Source of the DNA: Levilactobacillus enshiensis
GTDB taxonomy: Bacteria; Bacillota; Bacilli; Lactobacillales; Lactobacillaceae
Reading direction: 5' to 3'
Assembly (NCBI RefSeq): GCF_007115095.1
Contig: NZ_SULH01000004.1
Location: forward strand, 200,750 to 254,482
Length of the DNA: 53,733 nucleotides
Position 1 is the stretch's first letter. Each line of letters begins with the position of its first letter. Position numbers and translations under genes: made by a program. The notes under the pieces were generated by a model. The model was given only the letters and a program-made list of their open reading frames with translations. It was not told the DNA's origin and searched no databases. Positions 1 to 6,863 of this stretch are shown piece after piece.

Positions 1-60
1 ATTCAACGCAGTTAGACAGTAGTACCAGTAACAACGGGTCATTGGTGAATATAATATTGA

Positions 61-102
61 TTGAAAACAATTGTTGATACATAATATACTGTGTGTCAAC
101 AA
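61..102 (+). promoter_or_regulatory. promoter with overlapping inverted repeat, upstream of the first gene
   Basis: TTGAAA (61-66), an 18-base spacer and TATACT (85-90) form a sigma-A type promoter. An inverted repeat TTGTTGA (71-77) / TCAACAA (96-102) brackets the -10 box and could be an operator. The regulator is not known; the reading is by motif only. Confidence 0.5.
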
Positions 103-126
103 TATAGTTTTTCGGGAGGAATACAT

Positions 127-660
127 ATGAAGCTAAGACGTCGTGGGATGTTACTGTTGTTAGTTCTATCACTTGTTTTAGGCTTAGGGATGGCCGCAAC
201 CACATCAAATCAAACGGCTTATGCCAAAGCTAGATATACGATGAAAACATTCCCTAAGAGTATTCGGGGAACTTGGTATAGCTATCAATATCACAAGATG
301 TATCGGATTAAGATTACCGCTAAGAAAATGACGGGAACTGATTTTACTAGTCGCCTTCATTCGCGAAAAGTGACGGCTTATCCTAAGTCGGGTGCCAAAA
401 TGAAGCATCCATCTTGGGTAACGGCTCGCATGATGACGGTGGATCATGAACATTGGGTCAACGTCATGGGCTGGTACCAAACGGCTGGCGATGGGGAGTC
501 CTACCGTCAAGTTAATCACAAAATCGGTGGTCAACGGCACCGTATTCTACAAACGGCCAGTGGTGCTGGGTTTTGGACGGATTCGCATGGTTATCAAAGT
601 AAACACTTGGCTAAAAAATATGCGAACCACTACTTTAAAGGCGAAAGAATAAACAATTAA
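127..660 (+). CDS. small secreted protein of unknown function
   Basis: A 177-residue protein that I do not recognise. The start at 127 is chosen because GGGAGGA lies six bases before it; an in-frame start at 91 has no ribosome site. The N-terminus is a clear Sec signal peptide: basic MKLRRRG, a leucine-rich core to about residue 23, and a likely cleavage after AYA (residues 31-33). The mature part of about 144 residues is very basic and rich in Tyr, Trp, His and Lys, with no cysteines. A segment FPKSIRGTWYSY (42-53) looks like the start of a small beta-rich extracellular domain, of a kind common among unnamed lactobacillar secreted proteins; this is inference. No LPxTG or lipobox is present, so it is probably released. 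It is a single-gene unit ending at a strong hairpin. Confidence 0.75.
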   Translation: MKLRRRGMLLLLVLSLVLGLGMAATTSNQTAYAKARYTMKTFPKSIRGTWYSYQYHKMYRIKITAKKMTGTDFTSRLHSRKVTAYPKSGAKMKHPSWVTARMMTVDHEHWVNVMGWYQTAGDGESYRQVNHKIGGQRHRILQTASGAGFWTDSHGYQSKHLAKKYANHYFKGERINN

Positions 661-673
661 GTCAAAGTTCACT

Positions 674-713
674 AAAAAAGGCGGTCCCGGAAGTAACTTC
701 CGAGCCGTCTTTT
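674..713. terminator. bidirectional intrinsic terminator
   Basis: A hairpin with CGGAAG/CTTCCG at its core and GGCGG/CCGTC below it is flanked by an A-run on the left and a T-run on the right. It can serve both the secreted-protein gene and the convergent ArsR-type gene, whose stop codon it touches. Confidence 0.75.
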
Positions 714-1050
714 AATGGCCATGCGTTTTGCCACGGAGCACGTGGTCCACGTGGGCCAGGGTTTCATTGACGATGTCTAAGATGTGCGGGTCGTCCAGCT
801 GATAGATGCTTTGTTTGCCCACGCGATTGGCTGTGACCAGCTGTTCTTTCTTCAAGAGGGCCAGCTGATGTGACACGACCGACTGTTCCACTTGCAATAG
901 GTCGCTGAGTTCGCTCACGTTGAGTTCTCGCTGTTCCAGGAGGTACAGAATCTGTAAACGCGTAGTGTTACTGAGTAACTTGAAAATGTCTTGTGAGGCA
1001 TCTAGCGCTGGTTTTTGAATGAGTTTGACTAAATTTGGTGAATCCGCCAT
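712..1050 (-). CDS. ArsR/SmtB-family metal-sensing repressor (zinc-type alpha5 site)
   Basis: A 112-residue winged-helix repressor of the ArsR/SmtB family. The start at 1050 follows GAAAGGAG; a start at 1086 would lack a ribosome site. The helix-turn-helix covers roughly residues 43-70 ([20 protein letters not shown]). The cysteine site of cadmium sensors (ELCVCD) is replaced by ELNVSE, so CadC-type alpha3 binding is not possible. Instead the C-terminus carries D87, H89, H100 and H103, exactly the DxHx10HxxH pattern of the alpha5 site of SmtB and CzrA, which respond to zinc or cobalt. It is divergent from the CadD-like exporter at 1121 and presumably represses it, and itself, from the palindromes at 1071-1103. 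The metal is inferred from the motif. Confidence 0.88.
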   Translation of the reverse strand: MADSPNLVKLIQKPALDASQDIFKLLSNTTRLQILYLLEQRELNVSELSDLLQVEQSVVSHQLALLKKEQLVTANRVGKQSIYQLDDPHILDIVNETLAHVDHVLRGKTHGH

Positions 1051-1070
1051 TTGAGGGTTGCTCCTTTCAT

Positions 1071-1103
1071 ATGAACATGTTAACATATGTTATGGATAAC
1101 ATA
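1071..1103. promoter_or_regulatory. operator region with overlapping palindromes for the ArsR-type repressor
   Basis: Three overlapping palindromes are visible: AACATGTT (1074-1081), AACATATGTT (1082-1091) and an 8-bp-arm repeat TATGTTAT/ATAACATA (1086-1103). Such AT-rich dyads between divergent ArsR-type repressor and exporter genes are typical binding sites. Assignment to this repressor is inferred from position. Confidence 0.6.
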
Positions 1104-1120
1104 CATAGGGAGGTGGGCAC

Positions 1121-1726
1121 ATGTTAAAGACGATTTTAACGGGAGTCACGGCCTACATTTCAACCGGGCTCGACTACCTAGTTATTTTAATGGTAATCTT
1201 CGGCCGCGTAAAGCACCAAGACCGTTGGGTGGTCCTAATCGGGGACTTTTTAGGGACTATCGTGTTGGTTGGAAGTTCGCTCGCCATCGCGTTCTTCTTG
1301 GGTTTCGTTCCCGCACCATGGCTCCTGGGATTACTGGGGCTGATTCCAATTTATCTGGGAATTAAGTTGTGGGTCCAAGGCGACGATGACGATCAAGACG
1401 CGATTGCTGGCAAGGTCAGCGACCCCAAGAGCCTCATCATCAGTGTGGCCTTGATCACGATGGCCACGTGTGGTGCGGATAACGTTGGCATCTACGTGCC
1501 GTTATTTACTACGGTAGCCCCAAGCAGTATCCCACTGATTTTACTGACGTTTGCCGTCATGGTCGTCATCTTCTGGGAGCTGGGCTATCGGTTGGCCTGC
1601 TTGCCCAAGGTGGCAGAGGTCTTGGAAAAGCAAGGACGTTACATTACCGTTGCCGTTTATATTTTGATTGGCTTATACATTATCTGGGATAATGGCACGG
1701 TTCAACATTTACTGCAATTGGGGTAA
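1121..1726 (+). CDS. cadD: CadD-family heavy-metal resistance transporter
   Basis: A 201-residue integral membrane protein matching the CadD family of small metal-resistance transporters known from staphylococci and streptococci (cadmium, sometimes zinc). About five to six membrane helices are visible. Family-like segments include the N-terminal helix with TGLDYLVIL, IGDFLGTIVLVGSSL and the conserved ATCGADNVGIYVPLF around residue 123. An acidic run GDDDDQD near residue 87 lies in a cytoplasmic loop. GGGAGG precedes the ATG by eight bases. It is divergent from the ArsR-type gene, so it is probably derepressed by metal. Because the neighbouring sensor has a zinc-type site, zinc as well as cadmium should be considered as substrate. 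A hairpin terminator follows. Confidence 0.88.
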   Translation: MLKTILTGVTAYISTGLDYLVILMVIFGRVKHQDRWVVLIGDFLGTIVLVGSSLAIAFFLGFVPAPWLLGLLGLIPIYLGIKLWVQGDDDDQDAIAGKVSDPKSLIISVALITMATCGADNVGIYVPLFTTVAPSSIPLILLTFAVMVVIFWELGYRLACLPKVAEVLEKQGRYITVAVYILIGLYIIWDNGTVQHLLQLG

Positions 1727-1728
1727 GC

Positions 1729-1761
1729 AAAAGGTCTGCGATGGCTGTCGCAGACCTTTTT
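1729..1761 (+). terminator. intrinsic terminator after cadD
   Basis: AAAAGGTCTGCGA pairs with its complement ending in a T-run, with a short TGGC-type loop; because A-runs and T-runs flank both sides it may also stop the minus-strand yeiH transcript. Confidence 0.85.
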
Positions 1762-1773
1762 AAATGGCATATT

Positions 1774-2805
1774 TTAGAAGAATAATTTACTAGCAATCGT
1801 CACACCCGTCATCAGGACCACGGAGGACAAGGTTGCGGCGAGAAAGGCGTTGCCACCCCGCTGGAAAATGACGCGGAAGTTGACGCTCATGCCCAGAGCG
1901 GCCATGGCCATCCCGAGGAAGATGTAGGCTAATTTAACCAAACCGGCCAATGCGGCGGTTCCCAGTGGCAACCACGTGCCAATCACACTGGTTAACAGGA
2001 AGCCAGCCATGAACCAAGGAATTGGCAGCTTCGTGTGGCCTTCGGATGCAGCAGCTGTGGTGGTTTGGCGTTGGTACCACCAGCCAATAATCAGCGCTGC
2101 CGGGGCTAATAAGAGGACCCGTGAGAGCTTTGTGATAATGGCCGTGTCCAAGCTGACTGGACCGCCGGCGCTACCAGCGGCAACGGCGTGCGCGATTTCA
2201 TGGAGCGAGCCCCCGGTCATGACACCGAATTGGACTGCCGTTAAATGGAGGAGGGGTTTCAACCCAATTTCAATCAGGGTGAAGACCGTTCCTAAGATCG
2301 CGACGATGGCGACGGCCAACACTTCGTTTTCACGTTGCCGTTCGGCCTTGTCGGGACTCACTTTGATCTGGGGTGAAACGCCCATCACCGCGGCGGCACC
2401 ACAGATGCTGGTCCCAGTTGCCGTTAAGATGGCGAGGTCGCGTTCGACCCCTAGCTTACGACTCAAATTGTAGGTCAACAGGACCATTCCCGTGACCACG
2501 ACGGCGGCCAGGGTAATGGTTTTGACCCCAGCTTGTGCGAGTTGAATCAAGTTCAATTTGAAACCTAAAAGAATAATGCCTAAACGTAAAAATTTATTAC
2601 TAATGAAGCCGATGCCTTCCCGATTCGCGTTGACCGCGCGGGGCGCTAATTGGCAAGCCATTCCCAGCAATAGGGCGATGACCAAGGCCCCCACCAGGTT
2701 CAAATAGGGTAGCTGGGCGAGTTCACTTCCGGCGACCGCGCAAACCAAGGCCAGAGCAGCTGCCCCCCAGAAACTCCGCGTCACCATCGTTGTTCGAATA
2801 TCCAA
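1774..2805 (-). CDS. YeiH/UPF0324 family putative sulfate exporter
   Basis: A 343-residue membrane protein of the YeiH (UPF0324) family, often annotated as putative sulfate exporter; the transported substrate is poorly established. About ten hydrophobic helices are seen. Family marks include LRLGIILLGFKLNL near residue 73, GTSICGAAAVMGVSP near residue 130 and GGSLHEIAHAVAAG near residue 198. The first ATG at 2805 is preceded by GAGGAGG. It stands back to back with a LysR-type gene at 2948, the usual arrangement for this family (compare yeiE-yeiH), and is probably controlled by it. The 5' leader carries a strong hairpin at 2823-2852. Confidence 0.88.
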   Translation of the reverse strand: MDIRTTMVTRSFWGAAALALVCAVAGSELAQLPYLNLVGALVIALLLGMACQLAPRAVNANREGIGFISNKFLRLGIILLGFKLNLIQLAQAGVKTITLAAVVVTGMVLLTYNLSRKLGVERDLAILTATGTSICGAAAVMGVSPQIKVSPDKAERQRENEVLAVAIVAILGTVFTLIEIGLKPLLHLTAVQFGVMTGGSLHEIAHAVAAGSAGGPVSLDTAIITKLSRVLLLAPAALIIGWWYQRQTTTAAASEGHTKLPIPWFMAGFLLTSVIGTWLPLGTAALAGLVKLAYIFLGMAMAALGMSVNFRVIFQRGGNAFLAATLSSVVLMTGVTIASKLFF

Positions 2806-2822
2806 ATCAATCTCCTCCTCAA

Positions 2823-2852
2823 TGATGCGGCTTCACGATGTGAGTCGCATCA
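2823..2852 (-). promoter_or_regulatory. hairpin in the 5' leader of the yeiH-type gene
   Basis: TGATGCG (2823-2829) pairs with CGCATCA (2846-2852) and an inner CTTCAC/GTGAG extends the stem. In the minus-strand transcript it lies about 18 bases before the start codon, next to the ribosome site, and is preceded (not followed) by a T-run, so it is not a normal terminator. Role unknown. Confidence 0.45.
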
Positions 2853-2888
2853 AAAAAATCAATAGCCTTAGTTTACCTGAAACGGATT

Positions 2889-2934
2889 ATAAGTTAAAAT
2901 TGGTATATTTAATAACGCTATAAATTTTACTTAT
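2889..2934. promoter_or_regulatory. long inverted repeat between yeiH and lysR, likely LysR-type operator
   Basis: ATAAGTTAAAATT (2889-2901) is repeated inverted as AATTTTACTTAT (2923-2934), one base shorter, around an AT-rich centre. This is the right place for an autoregulatory site of the divergent LysR-type protein. The pairing is seen directly; the binding is inferred. Confidence 0.5.
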
Positions 2935-2947
2935 CAAGGAGGTCACA

Positions 2948-3826
2948 ATGATGTTGGATGCTCGGTATCATACCTTTTATGTCCTGTCGCAGACTAAGTC
3001 CTATACGGAAACGGCACGGCAATTGTTCATCACCCAACCCGCCGTTTCCCAGCAGATCAAGGGATTGGAGGTCGACTTGGGCGTGCAATTGGTTCGGTAT
3101 CAACGCCCACAGCTGACCATTACCCCGGCTGGCGTGGAGCTGGCAGCGTTCATTCAGCGCGTTCAGGTGCAAGCGGATAAGCTGGTGGGGACGCTCCGTC
3201 ATCCGCAAGCCGCCCAACAGGTCACGTTTAGTACGACCCTGTCACTGAGTGAGTTTTTAGCCCCGCAGTTGATTCAGCGGTTACAACAAGATTATCGGCA
3301 AATCACCTGTCAGGTGACCAACACGCAAGCAGCCTTGACGGCGATTGACGAAGGGACCAGTGATTTCGCACTGATCGAGGGGAACTTCGACAAGTCCCGC
3401 TATGACTATGAGATTGTCCGGCAGGAACCTTTCGTAGCCGTGGTTGCTGCTGACCAGCCCTTAGCACAGCGACAGACGGTGACTTGGGCCGACCTGACAA
3501 CGTTGCCGCTGATTGTCAGGGAAGAAGGGTCAGGGAGTCGTGAAATTCTAGTGAACCTGGCGCAGGCGGCCAACGTGACGCTAGCGGAGTTCCCCCAACT
3601 CCTGACGGTCAACAATCCGGCGGCCATTCGCCAACTCTTATTGCGCGGCGTGGGCGTCAGCTTTCTCTACCGTTTGGTGGTCGCCGATGAATTGGCGGCT
3701 GGCAAGCTGAAGGTTCTGCAACTGCCAGCGGGTCATCTCCGCCACGACCTGGATTTGGTCTATGCCCGCGACAGCTTCTATACGGCTGCTTACCGGCAAT
3801 GGGCACGTGAATTGCGTGGCCGGTAA
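2948..3826 (+). CDS. LysR-family transcriptional regulator (YeiE/CysL-like)
   Basis: A 292-residue LysR-type regulator. The winged helix-turn-helix fills residues 1-60 (TKSYTETARQLFITQPAVSQQIK), followed by a linker helix and a substrate-binding domain from about residue 90, with the family-like EEGSGSREIL near residue 196. AAGGAGG lies before the doubled ATG at 2948; either ATG is possible. It is divergent from the YeiH-type exporter, and LysR proteins normally regulate the divergent neighbour in response to a small molecule; sulfur-related ligands are known for relatives, but the ligand here is not known. A 21-bp terminator hairpin follows at once. Confidence 0.88.
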   Translation: MMLDARYHTFYVLSQTKSYTETARQLFITQPAVSQQIKGLEVDLGVQLVRYQRPQLTITPAGVELAAFIQRVQVQADKLVGTLRHPQAAQQVTFSTTLSLSEFLAPQLIQRLQQDYRQITCQVTNTQAALTAIDEGTSDFALIEGNFDKSRYDYEIVRQEPFVAVVAADQPLAQRQTVTWADLTTLPLIVREEGSGSREILVNLAQAANVTLAEFPQLLTVNNPAAIRQLLLRGVGVSFLYRLVVADELAAGKLKVLQLPAGHLRHDLDLVYARDSFYTAAYRQWARELRGR

Positions 3827-3872
3827 CTAAAGTGGGGTAAACATTAATTTTTTTGCGGCGCATGAATTGGTC

Positions 3873-3920
3873 AATAAGCGGGTCCAAAAATCAACGAATT
3901 GATTTTTGGACCCGCTTATT
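3873..3920. terminator. intrinsic terminator, 21-bp perfect stem
   Basis: Arms 3873-3893 and 3900-3920 are perfectly complementary (AATAAGCGGGTCC...), with a 6-base loop and T-rich flanks on both sides. It sits between the lysR gene and the convergent small membrane protein gene and can act in both directions. Confidence 0.85.
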
Positions 3921-3949
3921 ATTTTTATTAAAAAAAGGTTTGTTCACAG

Positions 3950-4285
3950 CTACTCTGACTCGTTGCTGGAGAGGATGGCACTAATTATGAGAACTAAGCT
4001 CATCAAGAATTCAGTAAGATTCAAGAACCATTGAATGCCAGAGAGGCTATCAGAGGATTGATTACCGGGAATGAGAAGAGGAGCCGACGAAATGAAGAAA
4101 AAAAGTCCTAACCAAAAGTTACCTTTTTGAAGAAAAGCAAATCTATTTTTACGCTTCATCAGGTCACCTGCAATTTCTTTTGTGCTTAGATTATAGGCTA
4201 AAAACCAAGAAAGTATACAGACAAGAGCCTGTGAAAGCCACTTAGTTTTGATAGGGAGATGCGCCAAAATAGCAACATCGAGCAC
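3950..4285 (-). CDS. small membrane protein of unknown function
   Basis: An open frame of up to 111 residues that I do not recognise. It holds two clear hydrophobic helices near the C-terminal half (FWLGLFFFISSAPLLIP and LTEFLMSLVLIISAIL) and a weaker one near the N-terminus. The start is uncertain: the ATG at 4285 has only a weak GGTGAG before it, and an internal ATG at 4156 preceded by CAGGTGA would give a 68-residue protein beginning MKRKNRFAFL. Base composition is more AT-rich than in the neighbours. It is alone between a terminator and the divergent MFS gene. Confidence 0.45.
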   Translation of the reverse strand: MLDVAILAHLPIKTKWLSQALVCILSWFLAYNLSTKEIAGDLMKRKNRFAFLQKGNFWLGLFFFISSAPLLIPGNQSSDSLSGIQWFLNLTEFLMSLVLIISAILSSNESE

Positions 4286-4419
4286 TCACCACCAGGATAG
4301 CTTGCCCTGTGATTTAAAAACTCCTATAAATCGTTGAGCATAGAATTAGACAAACACCATTAAATATTGTTAGAATGGTAACATTGCTGTTAAAAATCTA
4401 TGAGAAGGGGTGAGCCATC

Positions 4420-5619
4420 GTGACGAAAAAAACGAAACGGGCCATTTTTATCTTAATATTTAGTGAATTTTTAGTGTGTTTGGGAATTAGTTTGATCATT
4501 CCAGTTATGCCATTCTTGAAAACCGAGCTGCATCTGTCAGCGACCGATATGGGGATTATGAACGCCCTGTTTGCTTTCGCGCAATTCGTCGCGTCACCCC
4601 TCATTGGGCGGCTGTCCGATAAGATTGGGCGGAAGCCAGTCCTGACGGCGGGGCTGATTTTATACATGGTCTCCGAAGTGCTGTTCGCGTTGACCAACTA
4701 CCTGTGGGTCTTCGATATTTCCCGGTTGATCGGTGGGTTATCCGCCGCCATGGTCGTGCCAACCGCCATGGCCTTAGCTTCCGATATTACGACGAAGCGC
4801 CAACGGGCCAGAGTCATTGGCTGGTTGTCTGCAGCGTTTAGTGGTGGGCTGATCTTGGGCCCTGGTATTGGGGGCATTCTGGCCGGTATCAGTTACAAGA
4901 CGCCATTTTGGGTCGCGGGTGCGTTGGGCCTGATCAGTGCCGTGGTCCTGATTGCGCTCCTGCCCAACGATGCCGAAGAGAACCGTATCGTGGAAAATGG
5001 ACCGGACGAGGACGCCAAGCCGGCCGCGCATCCAATGACGCGGGCATTCTGGACGGTGCCAATCATCATCCTGTTTACCATGATCCTTGTCTCCTCATTT
5101 GGCCTGCAAGGGTTTGAAAGTATCTACAGTATCTACGTCAACGAGGTGTTCCACTTTAGCCTGAGCAACATTGCGTTAGTGCTGACCCTGAACGGATTGA
5201 TTTCATTATTTCTGCAAGTGGCCATGTTCGACACGTTGGTCAGCAAGTTTGGAGAACGACGCGTGATTCGCATCTGTTTCTTCCTGGCAGCCATCTGTAC
5301 GATTTGGATTACGCAGGCGCACACAAAGTTAGAAGTGATGGTGGCCACGTTGATCATCTTCTCTGCATTTGACCTGTTACGGCCAGCCATTACGACACTG
5401 CTGACGAAGGCCAGTGAGGCCAATCAAGGCCTGATCAACGGCTTGAACATGTCGTTGACCAGCATTGGAAACATTGTCGGGCCCATCATGTCCGGGATGT
5501 TGCTAGACTGGAACACTCACTACCCCTACTTAGTGGTGGCGGTCTTCCTCATTGTGTCCTACCTGATGGCGTTTATGTTGAAACGACCGGATACGATGCA
5601 AAAACAATCAGTCGAATAG
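4420..5619 (+). CDS. MFS drug:proton antiporter-type exporter
   Basis: A 399-residue major facilitator protein with twelve predicted helices, of the 12-TM drug-exporter type (NorA/Bmr/TetA-like). The cytoplasmic loop after helix 2 carries motif A as GRLSDKIGRKPVL (from residue 63), and helix 5 carries the antiporter motif C region SGGLILGPGIGGILAG. A GTG start at 4420 is chosen because AGAAGGGGTGA lies just upstream. The substrate cannot be read from sequence. The promoter region contains an inverted repeat ACCATT/AATGGT near 4356-4379 that could be an operator. The gene is monocistronic and ends at paired hairpins. Confidence 0.85.
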   Translation: MTKKTKRAIFILIFSEFLVCLGISLIIPVMPFLKTELHLSATDMGIMNALFAFAQFVASPLIGRLSDKIGRKPVLTAGLILYMVSEVLFALTNYLWVFDISRLIGGLSAAMVVPTAMALASDITTKRQRARVIGWLSAAFSGGLILGPGIGGILAGISYKTPFWVAGALGLISAVVLIALLPNDAEENRIVENGPDEDAKPAAHPMTRAFWTVPIIILFTMILVSSFGLQGFESIYSIYVNEVFHFSLSNIALVLTLNGLISLFLQVAMFDTLVSKFGERRVIRICFFLAAICTIWITQAHTKLEVMVATLIIFSAFDLLRPAITTLLTKASEANQGLINGLNMSLTSIGNIVGPIMSGMLLDWNTHYPYLVVAVFLIVSYLMAFMLKRPDTMQKQSVE

Positions 5620-5648
5620 AAAATTAGCGCGTGTGGATGCACGCAATA

Positions 5649-5719
5649 CTCTGGGGAATTTTTCCAGAGCATAAAAAGGTGAGGCCCCAACGAATTTGTC
5701 GGAGAATCTCACCTTTTTT
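5649..5719. terminator. two consecutive hairpins, the second a bidirectional terminator
   Basis: CTCTGG/CCAGAG (5649-5669) is followed by AAAAAGGTGAG (5673-5683) paired with CTCACCTTTTTT (5708-5719). The second has A- and T-runs on both sides and separates the convergent MFS and ribbon-helix-helix genes. Confidence 0.8.
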
Positions 5720-5723
5720 GTGC

Positions 5724-6122
5724 TTACTTTTTATAATGGGCGATTACATCAGGATTCGCCGTGAACTTGCCAAAGACCGTGATCGTCTTGAGGGCTGCAA
5801 ATAGAGTCGTGGTGTTGGTCACGCCTAATAGATTGAGTTTGCCGATGACGATTAAGGTACTGCGCTCACCATTTTTCAGACGCTTCTGAATGTCGGCGTC
5901 CGTGTACGTGTAACTGCCGACCAGGGTCTCTAATGAATTACTGTGTGTTGTCGGTTGAATCGTTGCTTGAATGACGGCCTGATTTTCGTCAAGTTCTTTA
6001 CGAATCGCCTCGTGCAAAAAGTCTGTACGGGACGTGAACGCGCCTTGTTTGACTAGCAGATCAATATAGCCAACATCGACGGGGGAGATGTTGGCAGAAA
6101 TTTTTGATTGCGATTCGTTCAT
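5724..6122 (-). CDS. ribbon-helix-helix (CopG/Arc-like) protein
   Basis: A 132-residue protein. The first 50 residues look like a ribbon-helix-helix DNA-binding fold: a beta strand KISANISPVDV, then helices GYIDLLVKQGAF and SRTDFLHEAIRKELDE. The remaining part, with a short strand-rich stretch TLIVIGKLNLLG and a threonine-rich segment, matches no family I know and may bind a partner or ligand. GGGAGT precedes the ATG by seven bases. A private promoter TTTACT-17-TATGCT (6184 to 6156, minus strand) is visible. Directly upstream on the same strand is a structured candidate RNA that ends in a terminator; whether the two are functionally linked is unknown. Confidence 0.7.
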   Translation of the reverse strand: MNESQSKISANISPVDVGYIDLLVKQGAFTSRTDFLHEAIRKELDENQAVIQATIQPTTHSNSLETLVGSYTYTDADIQKRLKNGERSTLIVIGKLNLLGVTNTTTLFAALKTITVFGKFTANPDVIAHYKK

Positions 6123-6155
6123 AAGTCCAGACTCCCTTTAAGATGGAATACGCTG

Positions 6156-6184
6156 AGCATACGGCGGAACCTCTAAAAAGTAAA
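6156..6184 (-). promoter_or_regulatory. promoter of the ribbon-helix-helix gene
   Basis: On the minus strand TTTACT (6184-6179), 17 bases, TATGCT (6161-6156). It lies downstream of the terminator at 6208-6240, so the gene need not depend on read-through from the upstream RNA. Confidence 0.5.
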
Positions 6185-6207
6185 CTGATAATCAGGTCAC
6201 TTGGCAA

Positions 6208-6240
6208 ACAAAAAAACAGCCAGACAGACTTGTCTAGCTG
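6208..6240 (-). terminator. intrinsic terminator on the minus strand
   Basis: AGCTAGACA (6239-6231) pairs with TGTCTGGCT (6226-6218) around a 4-base loop and is followed on the minus strand by seven Ts. No gene ends here, so it marks the 3' end of an upstream minus-strand transcript. Confidence 0.75.
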
Positions 6241-6571
6241 CTCCCCCCAAAAGCCCTCGATGGCCATGTGAATCTCAGGTAACGTTAGCCGTGGTGACGC
6301 TGACTTTCTTCCCCAAAAGAAAACAGTGATCACAGACAGGTTTAAGTTACCTCTGTTAGTTGGAAGTGATCGGTCATTCAGTCGATCCCCAATCGACCAA
6401 AACCGTTACGGGTCAAATAAATCACGATAGTGCCGGGTTACGGCCCCGGCCAGCTAAAGCTGTTGGTCACACCGATAACTTCCCCAAGTTGCGGTATGCC
6501 AACGAGGACGGTCGATAGATCGATGGGAACGATTTAAGGGCTATATCCTTTTGCCCCCATCGGGATGTTAC
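6208..6571 (-). ncRNA. candidate structured non-coding RNA of about 360 nt
   Basis: No credible gene fills 6123-6863. Read on the minus strand, 6571 to 6208 folds into a chain of hairpins: a long one at 6503-6462 (GTTGG/CCAAC, CATACCG/CGGTGTG, AACTT/AAGTT), CAGC/GCTG at 6462-6451, GCCGGG/CCCGGC at 6450-6432, GTCGAT/ATCGAC at 6397-6381 and TTTCTT/AAGAAA at 6322-6305. Three of these display G-rich loops (TTGGGG, TGGGG, GGGG). A consensus TATAAT (6583-6578) lies before the putative start, although no good -35 box is visible, and a terminator with a 7-base T-run closes it. It does not resemble RNase P RNA, tmRNA, 6S RNA or a riboswitch that I can recall. The RNA call is inference. Confidence 0.5.
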
Positions 6572-6863
6572 AAGTACATTATATCGGGGATGACACATTT
6601 CTATAATCCCGCAATATAATGATTGGATTACTAAATTTAACCATGTTGATACTAGACGTGGTATGCTATTAACAAATGAGTGATTAAATTGGTCTAGTTA
6701 ACTTACAGTAAGTAAATAAGCGCTGACGGTGTTGGGGATGGCACGTAGAAAAGGATGCGTTTCGAGATGATCTGCTTTAATATAGAAGAAAATGAATGCG
6801 TTAACAATTAGTCGGGTTAAAAAAGAGTAAGTAGATGGGCATCAAATTTAAGGGGGAACTGAT

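Noticed and set aside
6061..6333. Minus-strand frame of 90 residues crossing the terminator at 6208-6240
   Set aside because: It runs through a strong terminator and the start of the ribbon-helix-helix gene, with no ribosome site or protein-like composition.
6378..6600. Idea that the structured block is RNase P RNA, tmRNA, 6S RNA, or a cobalamin, TPP or Mg riboswitch
   Set aside because: Their hallmark sequences (for example the GAGGAAAGTCC of RNase P or the tmRNA acceptor-like ends) are absent on both strands.
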